Shown piece by piece: positions 56,801 through 64,000 of a stretch of 64,000 bases of DNA; the stretch's first letter is position 1; each line of letters opens with the position of its first letter. This DNA comes from Luteimonas huabeiensis HB2 (GTDB lineage: Bacteria > Pseudomonadota > Gammaproteobacteria > Xanthomonadales > Xanthomonadaceae): the NCBI RefSeq assembly GCF_000559025.1, contig NZ_JAAN01000046.1, positions 1-64,000 of the forward strand, given 5' to 3'. Both the position numbers and the translations under genes were made by a program. The notes below the pieces were generated by a model, which made no database searches, was not told where the DNA came from, and was given only the letters and a program-made list of their open reading frames with translations.

Positions 56801-56878
56801 CCGATCGGCTCGACCTTCTCGCCCTACTACGACGTGATGGGGCGCTACTACACCGCCGGCGTGCGCCTGAACTTCTGA
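53861..56878 (+). CDS. TonB-dependent transducer receptor with STN domain
   Basis: A 1005-residue receptor. Signal peptide (LRPLATALAVALGVATAAAPAAA), then an STN signalling domain (YAIERQPLGSALNALAIAADRQIMVAPELVRGLEAPGLSGRYTLDEAL, quoted part QPLGSALNALAIAADRQIM). The TonB box/plug follows (ELDAVRVSASRIDRPDFVS, VDVVTGGASAAWGSGAVGGVVNI), then a large barrel ending GVRLNF. The STN domain binds FecR. The GGASAAWGSGAVGGVVN plug subtype is frequent among receptors for peptides or complex substrates in xanthomonads. ATG with GAGGGGA upstream; divergent from fecI. Confidence 0.93.
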   Translation: MRGSGTHGDRRLSLRPLATALAVALGVATAAAPAAAQTAAQHYAIERQPLGSALNALAIAADRQIMVAPELVRGLEAPGLSGRYTLDEALGRLLAGTGLSYRESEAGVIIVPLERPAAATPPAAAPQAQGAPSGATELDAVRVSASRIDRPDFVSPTPILPISAEELSLDTRTNVGAALNDLPQFRATSSPQTTGSNTGAGNAPVDLRGLGISRTLVLLDGRRVSGDNDLNTIPSVLVKYVDVVTGGASAAWGSGAVGGVVNITLDHDFTGAKFGAQAGRSTYSDGDERRFEGAWGADFADGRGHVLIGGEYLDNDGIVPRSARERAGRWSTLSIDGTPTLMPDVGFSDAAIGGLISGAKDAAGNALEGFSLIGKAFNPDGSLRDFDYGTVVGALMSGGEGPSNDDYSPLSAPQQRYSALASVRYDLTDAVRMTADLRHSRMYNDYIWFGDHNRGQSLSIGIDNAFLPDEVRAEMLAAGASSLTLGRFNNDINYPHIDFERRTTQATLAFDGYAGDDWRWSAYYSHGEAEQNFDTPGFVLRQEWANAIDSVIDPASGQPVCRVTLNDPSVHCVPIDLFGEGAPSQEAADYVTGTPSQRSTVRLDTFGASLRGEPFEMPAGAASVAVGVEARRESIDQRVGALDAAKAFRSFSFNPMKGSFNVKELFGEVLLPIAKDHPGLRDFSLNAAARVSDYSTTGAIWSWKLGATNEFFPGFRGRAARSRDIRSANLSELYTTSTTGWSYVLDPATDRTVYALSNGGGNPGLVPETADTLTAGVTWSPPAVEGLDLSVDYFDIRIQDVITTIGLQDILNRCAAGNAAMCARVERDAAGEIVRIVSTYTNLSEYQTDGVDVEIAYRRPATLFGVGGTLTARTLATWIHSLTTDDGVNDMEYVGSQGYAFGLGVPKWRAVSSLGFASDRFSAHVRARYIAAGQYDRNQAIVNGAIGSYVYYDLGASARLGEGRQVELYAAINNATNKLAPIGSTFSPYYDVMGRYYTAGVRLNF

Positions 56879-56916
56879 CCGCCATGCCCTGCCGTCCACC
56901 GAACCACGGGAATCGA

Positions 56917-58863
56917 ATGAACCCTCTCCTGAGCACCTTCCTGGGCCTGGCCCTGACCGCCGCGGCGGCGACCGCGCACGCCGAGGTGGCGCCGCCGGCC
57001 GCGGTGCTGGCCGACGGCGTACCAAAGATCCCGGCCGCCACCGCCGAGGCCACCCGGCCCTACCTGGAGTTCCGCAGCGCGGGCTTCCTGGGCTGGAACC
57101 CGGCCGACCGCTCGATGCTGATCAAGACCCGCTTCGGCAACACCGACCAGCTGTTCCGGGTCGCGGCGCCGGAAGGCGCGCGGCGCCAGATCAGCTTCGA
57201 GCACGAACCCACGCCGTTCGCCACCCACGCGCCCGCCGGCGGCGAGGCGCTGGTGGTGCAGAAGGACGTCGGCGGCGACGAGTTCTACCAGCTCTACCGC
57301 CTGCAGGACGGCCGCCTGACCCTGCTGACCGACGGCAAGAGCCGCAACTGGTTCGGCGCCTGGAGCCGCGACGGCCGCCTGATCGGCTATTCCTCCACCC
57401 GCCGCAACGGCGCGGATGCCGACCTGTACGTGATGGACCCGCGCGATCCCGCCAGCGACCGCCGGGTGGCGACGGTCGCCGGCGGCGGGTGGAACATCAG
57501 CGACTTCTCGCCCGACGGCACCCGCGCGCTGGCGATCGACCGGCGCTCGATCGACCACGCGGCGATCCACGAGATCGACCTGGCCAGCGGCCGGATCACG
57601 GCGCTGACCGATCCCGCGCAGGCGGTGTCCTACGCCTCGGCGCGCTACGCCGCCGACGGCCGGATCTGGGTGCTGTCCGGGCGCGACTCGGACTTCGTGC
57701 GCCTGGGCAAGCTCGACCCGCGCAGCGGTGCGTTCGTCGCGCTCAGCCCGGAGGCGCCCTGGGACGTGGACGAGTACGCGGTGGCGCCGGACGAGCGCTT
57801 CGTGGTCTACGCCGTCAACGAGGCCGGGGTATCGCGCATCCGCGTGCTCGACCCGGCCAGCGGCGCGGTGCGCGAGGTCGAGGGCCTGCCGGCCGGCGTG
57901 CTGCACTGGAGCTTCGGCGACCCGATCCAGATCGCGCCCTGGGGCGAGATCGGCCTGAGCCTGTCCGCGGCCGGCGTGCCGGGCGACGCGTTCTCGATCG
58001 ATCCCGACACCCTGGCGGTGCGCCGCTGGACCTTCAGCGAGGCCGGCGGCCTGGACCTGTCGCGCAACCGCGAACCGGAGCTGGTGGAGATCGAGAGCTA
58101 CGACGGCGAGCCGATGTCCGGCTTCCTGTACCGGCCCGACCCCGCGCGCTTCCCGGGGCCGCGGCCGCTGATCGTCGACATCCACGGCGGCCCGGAAGGG
58201 CAGAGCCGGCCGGGCTTCCTCGGCGCCGACAACTACCTGGTCAACGAGCTGGGGATCGCGATCTTCCTGCCCAACGTGCGCGGCTCCTCCGGCTACGGCA
58301 AGCGCTTCCTCGGCCTGGACAACGGGCCGTGGAAGCGCGAGGACTCGGTGCGCGACATCGGCGCCTTCCTGGACGCCCTGCAGCGCGATCCGGCGCTCGA
58401 TGCCGAGCGCTTCGCCGTGTACGGATTCTCCTACGGCGGCTACATGTGCTACGCATCGGCGGTGCACTACAGCCCGCGCCTGCGCGCGGCCAGCTGCGCG
58501 GTGGCGATCTCGGACTTCGTGACCTTCCTGGAGAACACCCAGCCCTACCGGCGCGACCTGCGCCGGGTCGAGTACGGCGACGAGCGCGATCCGGCCCAGC
58601 GCGCCAAGCTCGGCGAGATCTCGCCGCTGCGCAACGTCGAGCGCATCCGCGTGCCGCTGATGGTGGCCACCGGCGGCAACGACCCGCGCGTGCCGGCCTC
58701 GGAGGCGGAGCAGATCGTCGCCGCGGTGCGCGCGCACGGCGGCGAGGCCTGGCACGTGCTGGCGCGCAACGAGGGCCACGGCTTCCACAAGCGCGAGAAC
58801 CGCGACTTCATCTTCTGGGCCGGCGTGGAGTTCTGGAAGCGCACGCTGCTGGACGCGCGCTGA
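56917..58863 (+). CDS. Secreted S9 family (prolyl oligopeptidase-type) peptidase
   Basis: A 648-residue exported serine peptidase. Signal peptide (MNPLLSTFLGLALTAAAATAHA), a seven-bladed propeller of WD40-like TolB strands (FGAWSRDGRLIGYSS, ISDFSPDGTRALAI) and a C-terminal alpha/beta hydrolase. The catalytic Ser is in YGFSYGGYMCY, Asp in GGNDPRVPASEAE and His in NEGHGFHKRENR. It follows the TonB receptor by 38 bp, so imported or surface-bound peptides are likely substrates. Lasso-peptide isopeptidases belong to this family and sit in comparable FecI/FecR/receptor loci. Confidence 0.93.
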   Translation: MNPLLSTFLGLALTAAAATAHAEVAPPAAVLADGVPKIPAATAEATRPYLEFRSAGFLGWNPADRSMLIKTRFGNTDQLFRVAAPEGARRQISFEHEPTPFATHAPAGGEALVVQKDVGGDEFYQLYRLQDGRLTLLTDGKSRNWFGAWSRDGRLIGYSSTRRNGADADLYVMDPRDPASDRRVATVAGGGWNISDFSPDGTRALAIDRRSIDHAAIHEIDLASGRITALTDPAQAVSYASARYAADGRIWVLSGRDSDFVRLGKLDPRSGAFVALSPEAPWDVDEYAVAPDERFVVYAVNEAGVSRIRVLDPASGAVREVEGLPAGVLHWSFGDPIQIAPWGEIGLSLSAAGVPGDAFSIDPDTLAVRRWTFSEAGGLDLSRNREPELVEIESYDGEPMSGFLYRPDPARFPGPRPLIVDIHGGPEGQSRPGFLGADNYLVNELGIAIFLPNVRGSSGYGKRFLGLDNGPWKREDSVRDIGAFLDALQRDPALDAERFAVYGFSYGGYMCYASAVHYSPRLRAASCAVAISDFVTFLENTQPYRRDLRRVEYGDERDPAQRAKLGEISPLRNVERIRVPLMVATGGNDPRVPASEAEQIVAAVRAHGGEAWHVLARNEGHGFHKRENRDFIFWAGVEFWKRTLLDAR

Positions 58864-58891
58864 GGCGGCGGGGGCGCGGCCGCCGCGCGGT

Positions 58892-59665
58892 ATGCTGGGC
58901 GCAGCCCGCCACCTCGCCGAAGCCGTGCCCGTTCGACGCCCGCCCGCGCCCGCCGAAGACCGCAGAACCGGCGTCGTCGTCCTCGAGGACGACGACGCGC
59001 TGCGCGAGCACATCCTGCTGCCGGGGCTGCAGGACTTCGGTTTCGACGTCGTCGGCGCGGCCAGCGCCGGCGGCCTGTACCGCGCCATGCTCGAGCGCGG
59101 CTTCGACCTGGCCGTGCTCGACATCGGCCTGCCCGACGAGAGCGGGCTCAGCGTGGTCGCGCACCTGCGCAAGGTCTCGCCGCGCATGGGCGTGGTGATG
59201 CTCACCGCCAACCGCGAACGCGACGACCAGGTGCGCGCGCTCAGCCACGGCGCCGACGCCTTCCTGCGCAAGCCGGTCGACATCGAGGTGCTGGCGCTGA
59301 CCCTGCGCAACCTGGCGCAGCGGCTCGCCGGCGTGGAGGCGTCCGGGCCCCGCGAGCCGGCGGCGCCGGCCGGGCGCTGGCGGCTGCAGTCCGACGGCTG
59401 GTGCCTGGCCTCGCCCGAGGGGCGGGTGGTCCCGCTGACCGCGTCCGAGCGCAGCGTGATGCGCGCGCTCGACGCCCGGCGCGGCCACGCGGTCGCGCGC
59501 GAGGCGCTGATCGCGGCACTGGTGCAGGACGTCGATGCGTTCGACCCGCACCGGCTGGAGATGCTGATGCACCGGCTGCGCCGCAAGGCCGCCGGCATCG
59601 CCGGCGCGGGCGAGGCGCTGCCGCTGCGCGCCGCGCGCGGCGTGGGCTACCTGCTGGCCGGCTGA
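58892..59665 (+). CDS. OmpR-family response regulator
   Basis: A 257-residue regulator: receiver at about 25-140 (GVVVLEDDDALREH, phospho-Asp in LAVLDIGLPDESGLS, MLTANRE, LRKPVD) and a C-terminal winged helix (LTASERSVMRALDARRGHAVAREALI...RLEMLMHRLRRK). The ATG at 58892 gives an N-terminal extension of about 25 residues; the GTG at 58925 is an alternative start. Its stop overlaps the converging histidine-kinase gene by 19 bp, so the pair is likely a two-component system despite opposite orientation. Confidence 0.9.
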   Translation: MLGAARHLAEAVPVRRPPAPAEDRRTGVVVLEDDDALREHILLPGLQDFGFDVVGAASAGGLYRAMLERGFDLAVLDIGLPDESGLSVVAHLRKVSPRMGVVMLTANRERDDQVRALSHGADAFLRKPVDIEVLALTLRNLAQRLAGVEASGPREPAAPAGRWRLQSDGWCLASPEGRVVPLTASERSVMRALDARRGHAVAREALIAALVQDVDAFDPHRLEMLMHRLRRKAAGIAGAGEALPLRAARGVGYLLAG

Positions 59666-61062
59666 ACCGCGGGTCCGGCCAGGGCGTCGGCCGGCGCCGC
59701 CAGCGGCAGGCGAATCTCGAAGCGGCTGCCCTCGCCGACGCGGCTGTGCGCCTCGATGCGGCCGCCGGCGGCCTCCACCATCTCGCGCACCAGCGACAGC
59801 CCCAGCCCGGTGCCCTCGCCGGCGGGCTTGGTGGTGAAGAACGGCTCGAAGACGTGCGGCAGCACGTGATCCGGGATGCCGCAGCCGTCGTCGGCGAGCC
59901 GCAGCAGCGCGGTGTCGCCCTCGCGCGAGCACTCGATCGCGAAGCGGCCGCGCTCGCCGACCGCGTCGCGCGCATTGGCGGCGATGTTGAGCACCACCAG
60001 TTCCAGCTGGTCGCGGTCCATCGCCGCCGTCAGCGCGTCCTCCGGCGCATCCAGGCGCAGCTGCACGCCGGCGCGGAACAGCTGCCGCAGCATCGGCTGC
60101 AGCTCGCGCAGCGCCTCGCCCAGGTCGAAGCGCTCGGGCCGGCCTTCCGGCCTGCGGCTGAAGTTGAGCAGCTTGCGGCTGATCGCCAGCGCGCGGCGCG
60201 AGGCGATCTCGATCCCGCCCATCGCGTCCACGAGCGCCGCGGTGCCGCGATCGGCCAGTTGCTCGCGGCGCCTCGCGTAGCCGGCGATGACGTTGATGAT
60301 GTTGTCGAAGTCGTGGGCGACGCCCGAGGCCAGGCGGCCGACCAGCTCCATCTTCTGGGCGTGGATCAGCTGCTCCTGCGCGCGTTCGCGCTCGGCCATT
60401 TCCTGCCGCAGTTGCGCGTTGACGCGCTCCAGTTCGTGGCGCCGCCGGTCGGACTCGGCCAGGCTCTCGCGCAGCGCGGCCACGGTGCGGTCCAGCAGCA
60501 GGGCGATCAGCAGGTAGGCGCCGACCGTCACCAGCGCCAGCCCGGCCAGGCGCAGCGAGGAGTGCCCGGGCGTGCCCAGCGAGCGCGCCAGTTCCGCCAG
60601 CGCGCTGGCCACGCAGATCGCCGCCAGCACCGCGAACACGCCCCACAGCGCGCGCCGCCCCAGCACCAGCCCGCCGATCGCCAGCGGCAGCAGCGGCACC
60701 GGATCGTTGGTCAGCTCGCCCACCCCCAGGCGCGAGTACGCGATCGCCAGGCTGACCAGCAGCGCCACCACGAAGAACTTCACCCCCGCCCGCAGCAGGC
60801 CGCGGCGGATCAGCCAGAAGCTGACCCAGGACACCGTACCGACCAGCAATGTGCAGGCGAGACCGAACCAGGCATCCGGCGGGATCGGCGGATGCGGCTC
60901 GCGTAGCCGCACCGTGTACAGCGCCACGCTGGAGAAGGTGATCGTGCCCACCGCAGCGAACAGCAACTGCAGGAAGGGCGCATTGCGGCGGTCGACCGGG
61001 TCGGCGATCGGGGCCGAGCCGAGCCAGCGCCAGAACGAACGGAACGTGGAACCGGTGCGCAA
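59647..61062 (-). CDS. Membrane sensor histidine kinase
   Basis: A 471-residue kinase with six hydrophobic segments in residues 25-200 (FLQLLFAAVGTITFSSVALY, WFGLACTLLVGTVSWVSFWLI, FFVVALLVSLAIAY and more) and little periplasmic domain. A coiled coil (RRRHELERVNAQLRQEMAERERAQEQL) leads to the H-box GVAHDFDNIINVIAGYA; the DFDN form marks the HWE/NtrB-like HisKA subgroup. ATPase motifs are NIAANARDAV, DDGCGIPDHV and GTGLGLSLVREM. The sensing part resembles the 5TM/MASE-type sensors that respond to membrane or small-molecule cues. Confidence 0.9.
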   Translation of the reverse strand: MRTGSTFRSFWRWLGSAPIADPVDRRNAPFLQLLFAAVGTITFSSVALYTVRLREPHPPIPPDAWFGLACTLLVGTVSWVSFWLIRRGLLRAGVKFFVVALLVSLAIAYSRLGVGELTNDPVPLLPLAIGGLVLGRRALWGVFAVLAAICVASALAELARSLGTPGHSSLRLAGLALVTVGAYLLIALLLDRTVAALRESLAESDRRRHELERVNAQLRQEMAERERAQEQLIHAQKMELVGRLASGVAHDFDNIINVIAGYARRREQLADRGTAALVDAMGGIEIASRRALAISRKLLNFSRRPEGRPERFDLGEALRELQPMLRQLFRAGVQLRLDAPEDALTAAMDRDQLELVVLNIAANARDAVGERGRFAIECSREGDTALLRLADDGCGIPDHVLPHVFEPFFTTKPAGEGTGLGLSLVREMVEAAGGRIEAHSRVGEGSRFEIRLPLAAPADALAGPAVQPASR

Positions 61063-61286
61063 TGTAAGGGCCGCAAGGGTGTAACCGCCGGCCAGCCTAT
61101 CCCAATCTCACCCTTGGCGTGGGGATTTGAAATATTCCTTTGTCTTCAACGATTTGCGTGAGTGACATCGGTTTGAAACCTTGGTCATGATCGGCCCTCG
61201 CGGAGGGCGTGCATCGCGTCGTCCGCCGACAGGATGCCGGCCACTTCCGCCCGCACGGCGAGCAGACAACCAACCTGGGGAATGAC

Positions 61287-64000
61287 GTGAACGAGATTGA
61301 CAGCAAGGTGTGGAATCGGGCGTTGGGGCAGTACGTCGTGGCGTCCGAGCCGGCGCGCCGGCGCGCACCGGCGATGGCGGCGCTGGCCGCGGCGCTGACG
61401 GTCGCCTTCGGTGCCGTGGCCGCCGAGGCGCCCGCCGAGGTCGCGGCGGCGCCGGCGCAGGAGGATGCCGGCCCGGCCGCGGTGCCGCCGGAAGCCTGGT
61501 TCCAGGCCCGCGGCAGCGAGGACGGCGAGGACGACGTCGGCGCCTGGGCCGAGGGCGAATACGCCACGGCCGCCGGCGAGGCCAGCAACGCCATCGGCTA
61601 CGGCACCTCGGCCTTCGGCGCCGGCGCCAGCGCGTTCGGGGTCTACGGCACCGCCGTCGGCTACGGGGCGAGCGCGTTCGGCAGCAACGCCACCGCGCTC
61701 GGCAACGCCGCCGCCGCCACCGCCGACGGCACGCTCGCCATCGGCGGCAAGGCCGCCGACGAGAACGGCGACCCGCTGTTCCGCCGGGTGGACTTCTTCG
61801 GCGAGACCATCGAGTTCCTGGGCGGCGAGGCGACCATCGCCAGCGGCACCGGCGCCACCGCGATCGGCGCCAGCGCCCAGGCCACCGGCGTGCTGGCGAG
61901 TTCCGCCGGCCTGTACGCGCGCGCGCTGGGCGAGCAGGCCACCGCGATGGGCGCAATTTCCCTGGCCGAGGCCGATTTCAGCACCGCCTACGGCGTGCAG
62001 GCGCAGGCGACCGGCATCGCCTCGATGGCGATCGGCGTGGAAACGCGCGCCACCGCTGCGGAGGGCGTCGCGGTCGGCGGCATGTATTCGATCGGCGGCA
62101 GCTACGTGAAGACCGAGGCCAATGGCCAGAGCTCGACCGCGCTGGGCGTCGGCGCCCAGGCCAATGGCCTGCGCTCGGTCTCGCTGGGCGCGACCGCCTA
62201 TTCCTACGGCGACGACTCCATCGCCGTCGGCCGCAACGCGACCACCCACGGCCATTACGCGCTCGCGCTGGGCTACATGGCGCAGGGCAGCTACGACGGC
62301 AACATCGCCATCGGCCAGAACGCGATGGCGAGCGCCCAGGGCGGCACGATCATCGGCGCCAACGCGCGGACGCATTATCTGGGGCATCGCGCCACCCTGG
62401 TCGGCGCGAACACGTATGCGGAGGGTGTCGTCGATGGCACCGCGATCGGCCACAACGCCCGCGTAGGCGTCTACCTGCCGCCGGAGAACTGGTGGGAGAA
62501 CGGCACCTTCGTCGGCGCCAACAGCGTCGCGCTGGGCGCCAACTCCTACGCCGACCGCGACAACGTGGTCTCGATCGGCGACGCCACCACCGGCCTGACC
62601 CGGCAGATCGCCAACGTCGCCGCCGGCACTGAGTCCACCGACGCGGTCAACGTCGCGCAGCTCGACGAGGTGAGCGGTGCGGTAGACGCGCTGGCCGGAC
62701 AGGCGGCGCTGTACGACGGCGCCGACAAGTCGCGGCTCACCCTGGCCGGGGCCGAAGGCACGGTGCTGTCGAACGTGGCCGCCGGCACCGCCGACACCGA
62801 CGCGGTGAACCTGGCGCAGCTGAAGGCGGTGAGCGGCTCGGTGGGCGAGCTGGCGGCCAATGCGGTGACCTACGACAGCCAGGACAAGGCCGCGCTGACC
62901 CTGGCCGGGGCCGAGGGTACGGTGCTGGGCAACGTGGCCGCGGGCACGGTGGGGGCCGGCAGCCGGCAGGCGGTCAACGGCACCCAGTTGCACGCGGGCC
63001 TGCAGTCGGCCGCGGACGCACTGGGCGGCGGCGCGGCGGTGACCGCGTTCGGGACGCTGTCGGCGCCGTCCTATGCGATTCAGGGCGGCACCTATCGCGA
63101 CGTCGGCGCCGCGCTGGGCGCGCTGGACGCGCAGATCGGGCGGCTGGACCGGCGCATCGACGCGCTGGCCACGCACGGCGGCGGCGGCAACGACAAGGTG
63201 AGCGTGGGCGGCGACACCGCCTCCGGGATCGGCGAGGGGACCAATGCGGTGGCGGTCGGTTCCGGCGCGCAGGCCAACGGCGACAACGGCGTGGCGGTGG
63301 GCGGCGGCGCGTACGCGCACGGTGCGAACGACGTGGCGCTGGGCGGCAACGCCCGGGTGGAGGCCGACGGCAGTACCGCGGTGGGCGCCAACAGCGCGAT
63401 CGCCGCGGACGCGACGAACGCGGTCGCATTGGGCGAGGGGGCCAGCGTGAGCGCGGCCTCGGGCACGGCGCTGGGCCAGGGCGCGAGCGCGACGGCGGAC
63501 AACGCGGTGGCGCTGGGCCGGGGTTCGGTGGCCGACCGCGCGGACACGGTGTCGGTGGGCAGCGCCGGCAACGAGCGCCAGATCGCCAACGTGGCGGCGG
63601 GCACGGCGGACACCGATGCGGCCAACGTGGGCCAGCTCAACGCCGGCGTGGCCGATGCCAAGGCCTATGCCGACACCACCGCCACCCAGGCGGTGACCAC
63701 CGCGAACGCCTATACCGATGCCCAGTTCGATGCCCTCAGCGACAGCTTCGACGGCCTGCGCCGGGAGGTCGACGAGCGTTTCCAGCATCTGGATCGCCGC
63801 TTCGACCGCATGGCGGCGATGAGCGGCGCCTATGCGGGTATGGCGATGAACACCGCCGGCCTGCCGGGCCGCAACCGGGTCGGCGTCGGCGTCGGTACAC
63901 AGGGCGGCGAGGAGGCGCTGGCGGTCGGCTACCAGCGCGCGATCGGCCAGCGCGCCAGCGTGTCCTTCGGCGGCGCGATCTCCGGCGGCGAGAAGAGCGT
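61287..64000 (+). CDS. Trimeric autotransporter adhesin (YadA family), partial at window end
   Basis: The frame is open from a GTG at 61287 to the right edge (over 904 residues). The start carries an extended signal peptide region typical of type V secretion (NEIDSKVWNRALGQYVVASE) followed by a hydrophobic core. The passenger is built of YadA-like head repeats (AIGYGTSAFGAGASAFG, TALGVGAQANG). HANS/neck motifs follow (RQIANVAAGTESTDAVNVAQL, RQIANVAAGTADTDAANVGQL), then a coiled-coil stalk (FDGLRREVDERFQHLDRRFDRM). The YadA anchor starts at MSGAYAGMAMN; about its last strand is cut off. GGGGAA precedes the GTG. Confidence 0.95.
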   Translation, partial: MNEIDSKVWNRALGQYVVASEPARRRAPAMAALAAALTVAFGAVAAEAPAEVAAAPAQEDAGPAAVPPEAWFQARGSEDGEDDVGAWAEGEYATAAGEASNAIGYGTSAFGAGASAFGVYGTAVGYGASAFGSNATALGNAAAATADGTLAIGGKAADENGDPLFRRVDFFGETIEFLGGEATIASGTGATAIGASAQATGVLASSAGLYARALGEQATAMGAISLAEADFSTAYGVQAQATGIASMAIGVETRATAAEGVAVGGMYSIGGSYVKTEANGQSSTALGVGAQANGLRSVSLGATAYSYGDDSIAVGRNATTHGHYALALGYMAQGSYDGNIAIGQNAMASAQGGTIIGANARTHYLGHRATLVGANTYAEGVVDGTAIGHNARVGVYLPPENWWENGTFVGANSVALGANSYADRDNVVSIGDATTGLTRQIANVAAGTESTDAVNVAQLDEVSGAVDALAGQAALYDGADKSRLTLAGAEGTVLSNVAAGTADTDAVNLAQLKAVSGSVGELAANAVTYDSQDKAALTLAGAEGTVLGNVAAGTVGAGSRQAVNGTQLHAGLQSAADALGGGAAVTAFGTLSAPSYAIQGGTYRDVGAALGALDAQIGRLDRRIDALATHGGGGNDKVSVGGDTASGIGEGTNAVAVGSGAQANGDNGVAVGGGAYAHGANDVALGGNARVEADGSTAVGANSAIAADATNAVALGEGASVSAASGTALGQGASATADNAVALGRGSVADRADTVSVGSAGNERQIANVAAGTADTDAANVGQLNAGVADAKAYADTTATQAVTTANAYTDAQFDALSDSFDGLRREVDERFQHLDRRFDRMAAMSGAYAGMAMNTAGLPGRNRVGVGVGTQGGEEALAVGYQRAIGQRASVSFGGAISGGEKS

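Overview
The window is high-GC gammaproteobacterial DNA, most like Xanthomonadaceae (Lysobacter, Luteimonas, Pseudoxanthomonas and relatives). Pointers are the monomeric NADP isocitrate dehydrogenase, several TonB-dependent receptors, very GC-rich codon use and xanthomonad-style intergenic palindromic repeats. No rRNA or tRNA genes were seen.

Layout. 1-13945 is mostly housekeeping: tatD, a secreted endonuclease I, hrpB, a response-regulator/histidine-kinase hybrid, rluE, a lipoprotein methyltransferase, two oxidoreductases and icd. 14215-26141 is a type I-F CRISPR-Cas island: cas1 (frameshifted in this sequence), cas2-3, a reverse-strand mntA-hepT toxin-antitoxin pair, a degenerate one-spacer mini-CRISPR, the cas8f-cas5f-cas7f-cas6f operon, a leader with an IHF-type site, and an array of 39 identical 28-bp repeats plus a decayed terminal repeat. 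26426-35759 is metabolic: ketopantoate reductase, lipoprotein, LysM protein, queF, two tandem M20 amidohydrolases, pncA, a thioesterase and proA. 35976-36693 is a secreted-protein gene broken at a G11 tract. 36872-51835 is a metal and cofactor region: a COG0523 GTPase with a Zur-like box, mntR divergent from a TonB receptor with an MntR-like box, a TonB receptor/CobN-like/MotA-ExbB-like/DUF2149 operon with a second Zur-like box, then a cobalamin riboswitch and metE (with an internal deletion). 52117-58863 is a FecI/FecR/transducer-type TonB receptor plus S9 peptidase locus. It is followed by a two-component pair and a trimeric autotransporter adhesin that runs off the right edge.

Main discovery. 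Between mntA and cas8f lies a two-repeat mini-CRISPR on the minus strand (19353-19272). Its repeats have decayed only in the parts that do not enter a mature crRNA: the first keeps the Cas6f hairpin and the exact 8-nt 5' handle, the second keeps the 3' hairpin half. The 26-nt spacer matches the cas8f promoter region next to a CC PAM. Positions 1-5 and 7-11 match, and the one seed mismatch is position 6, the base that type I effectors flip out. The match ends exactly beside the predicted -35 box. This looks like a crRNA-like guide that lets the Csy complex repress its own operon, and possibly the mntA-hepT pair, without cutting. It resembles the CreR/CreA class of CRISPR-derived regulatory RNAs and is coupled here to a HEPN/MNT toxin-antitoxin module.
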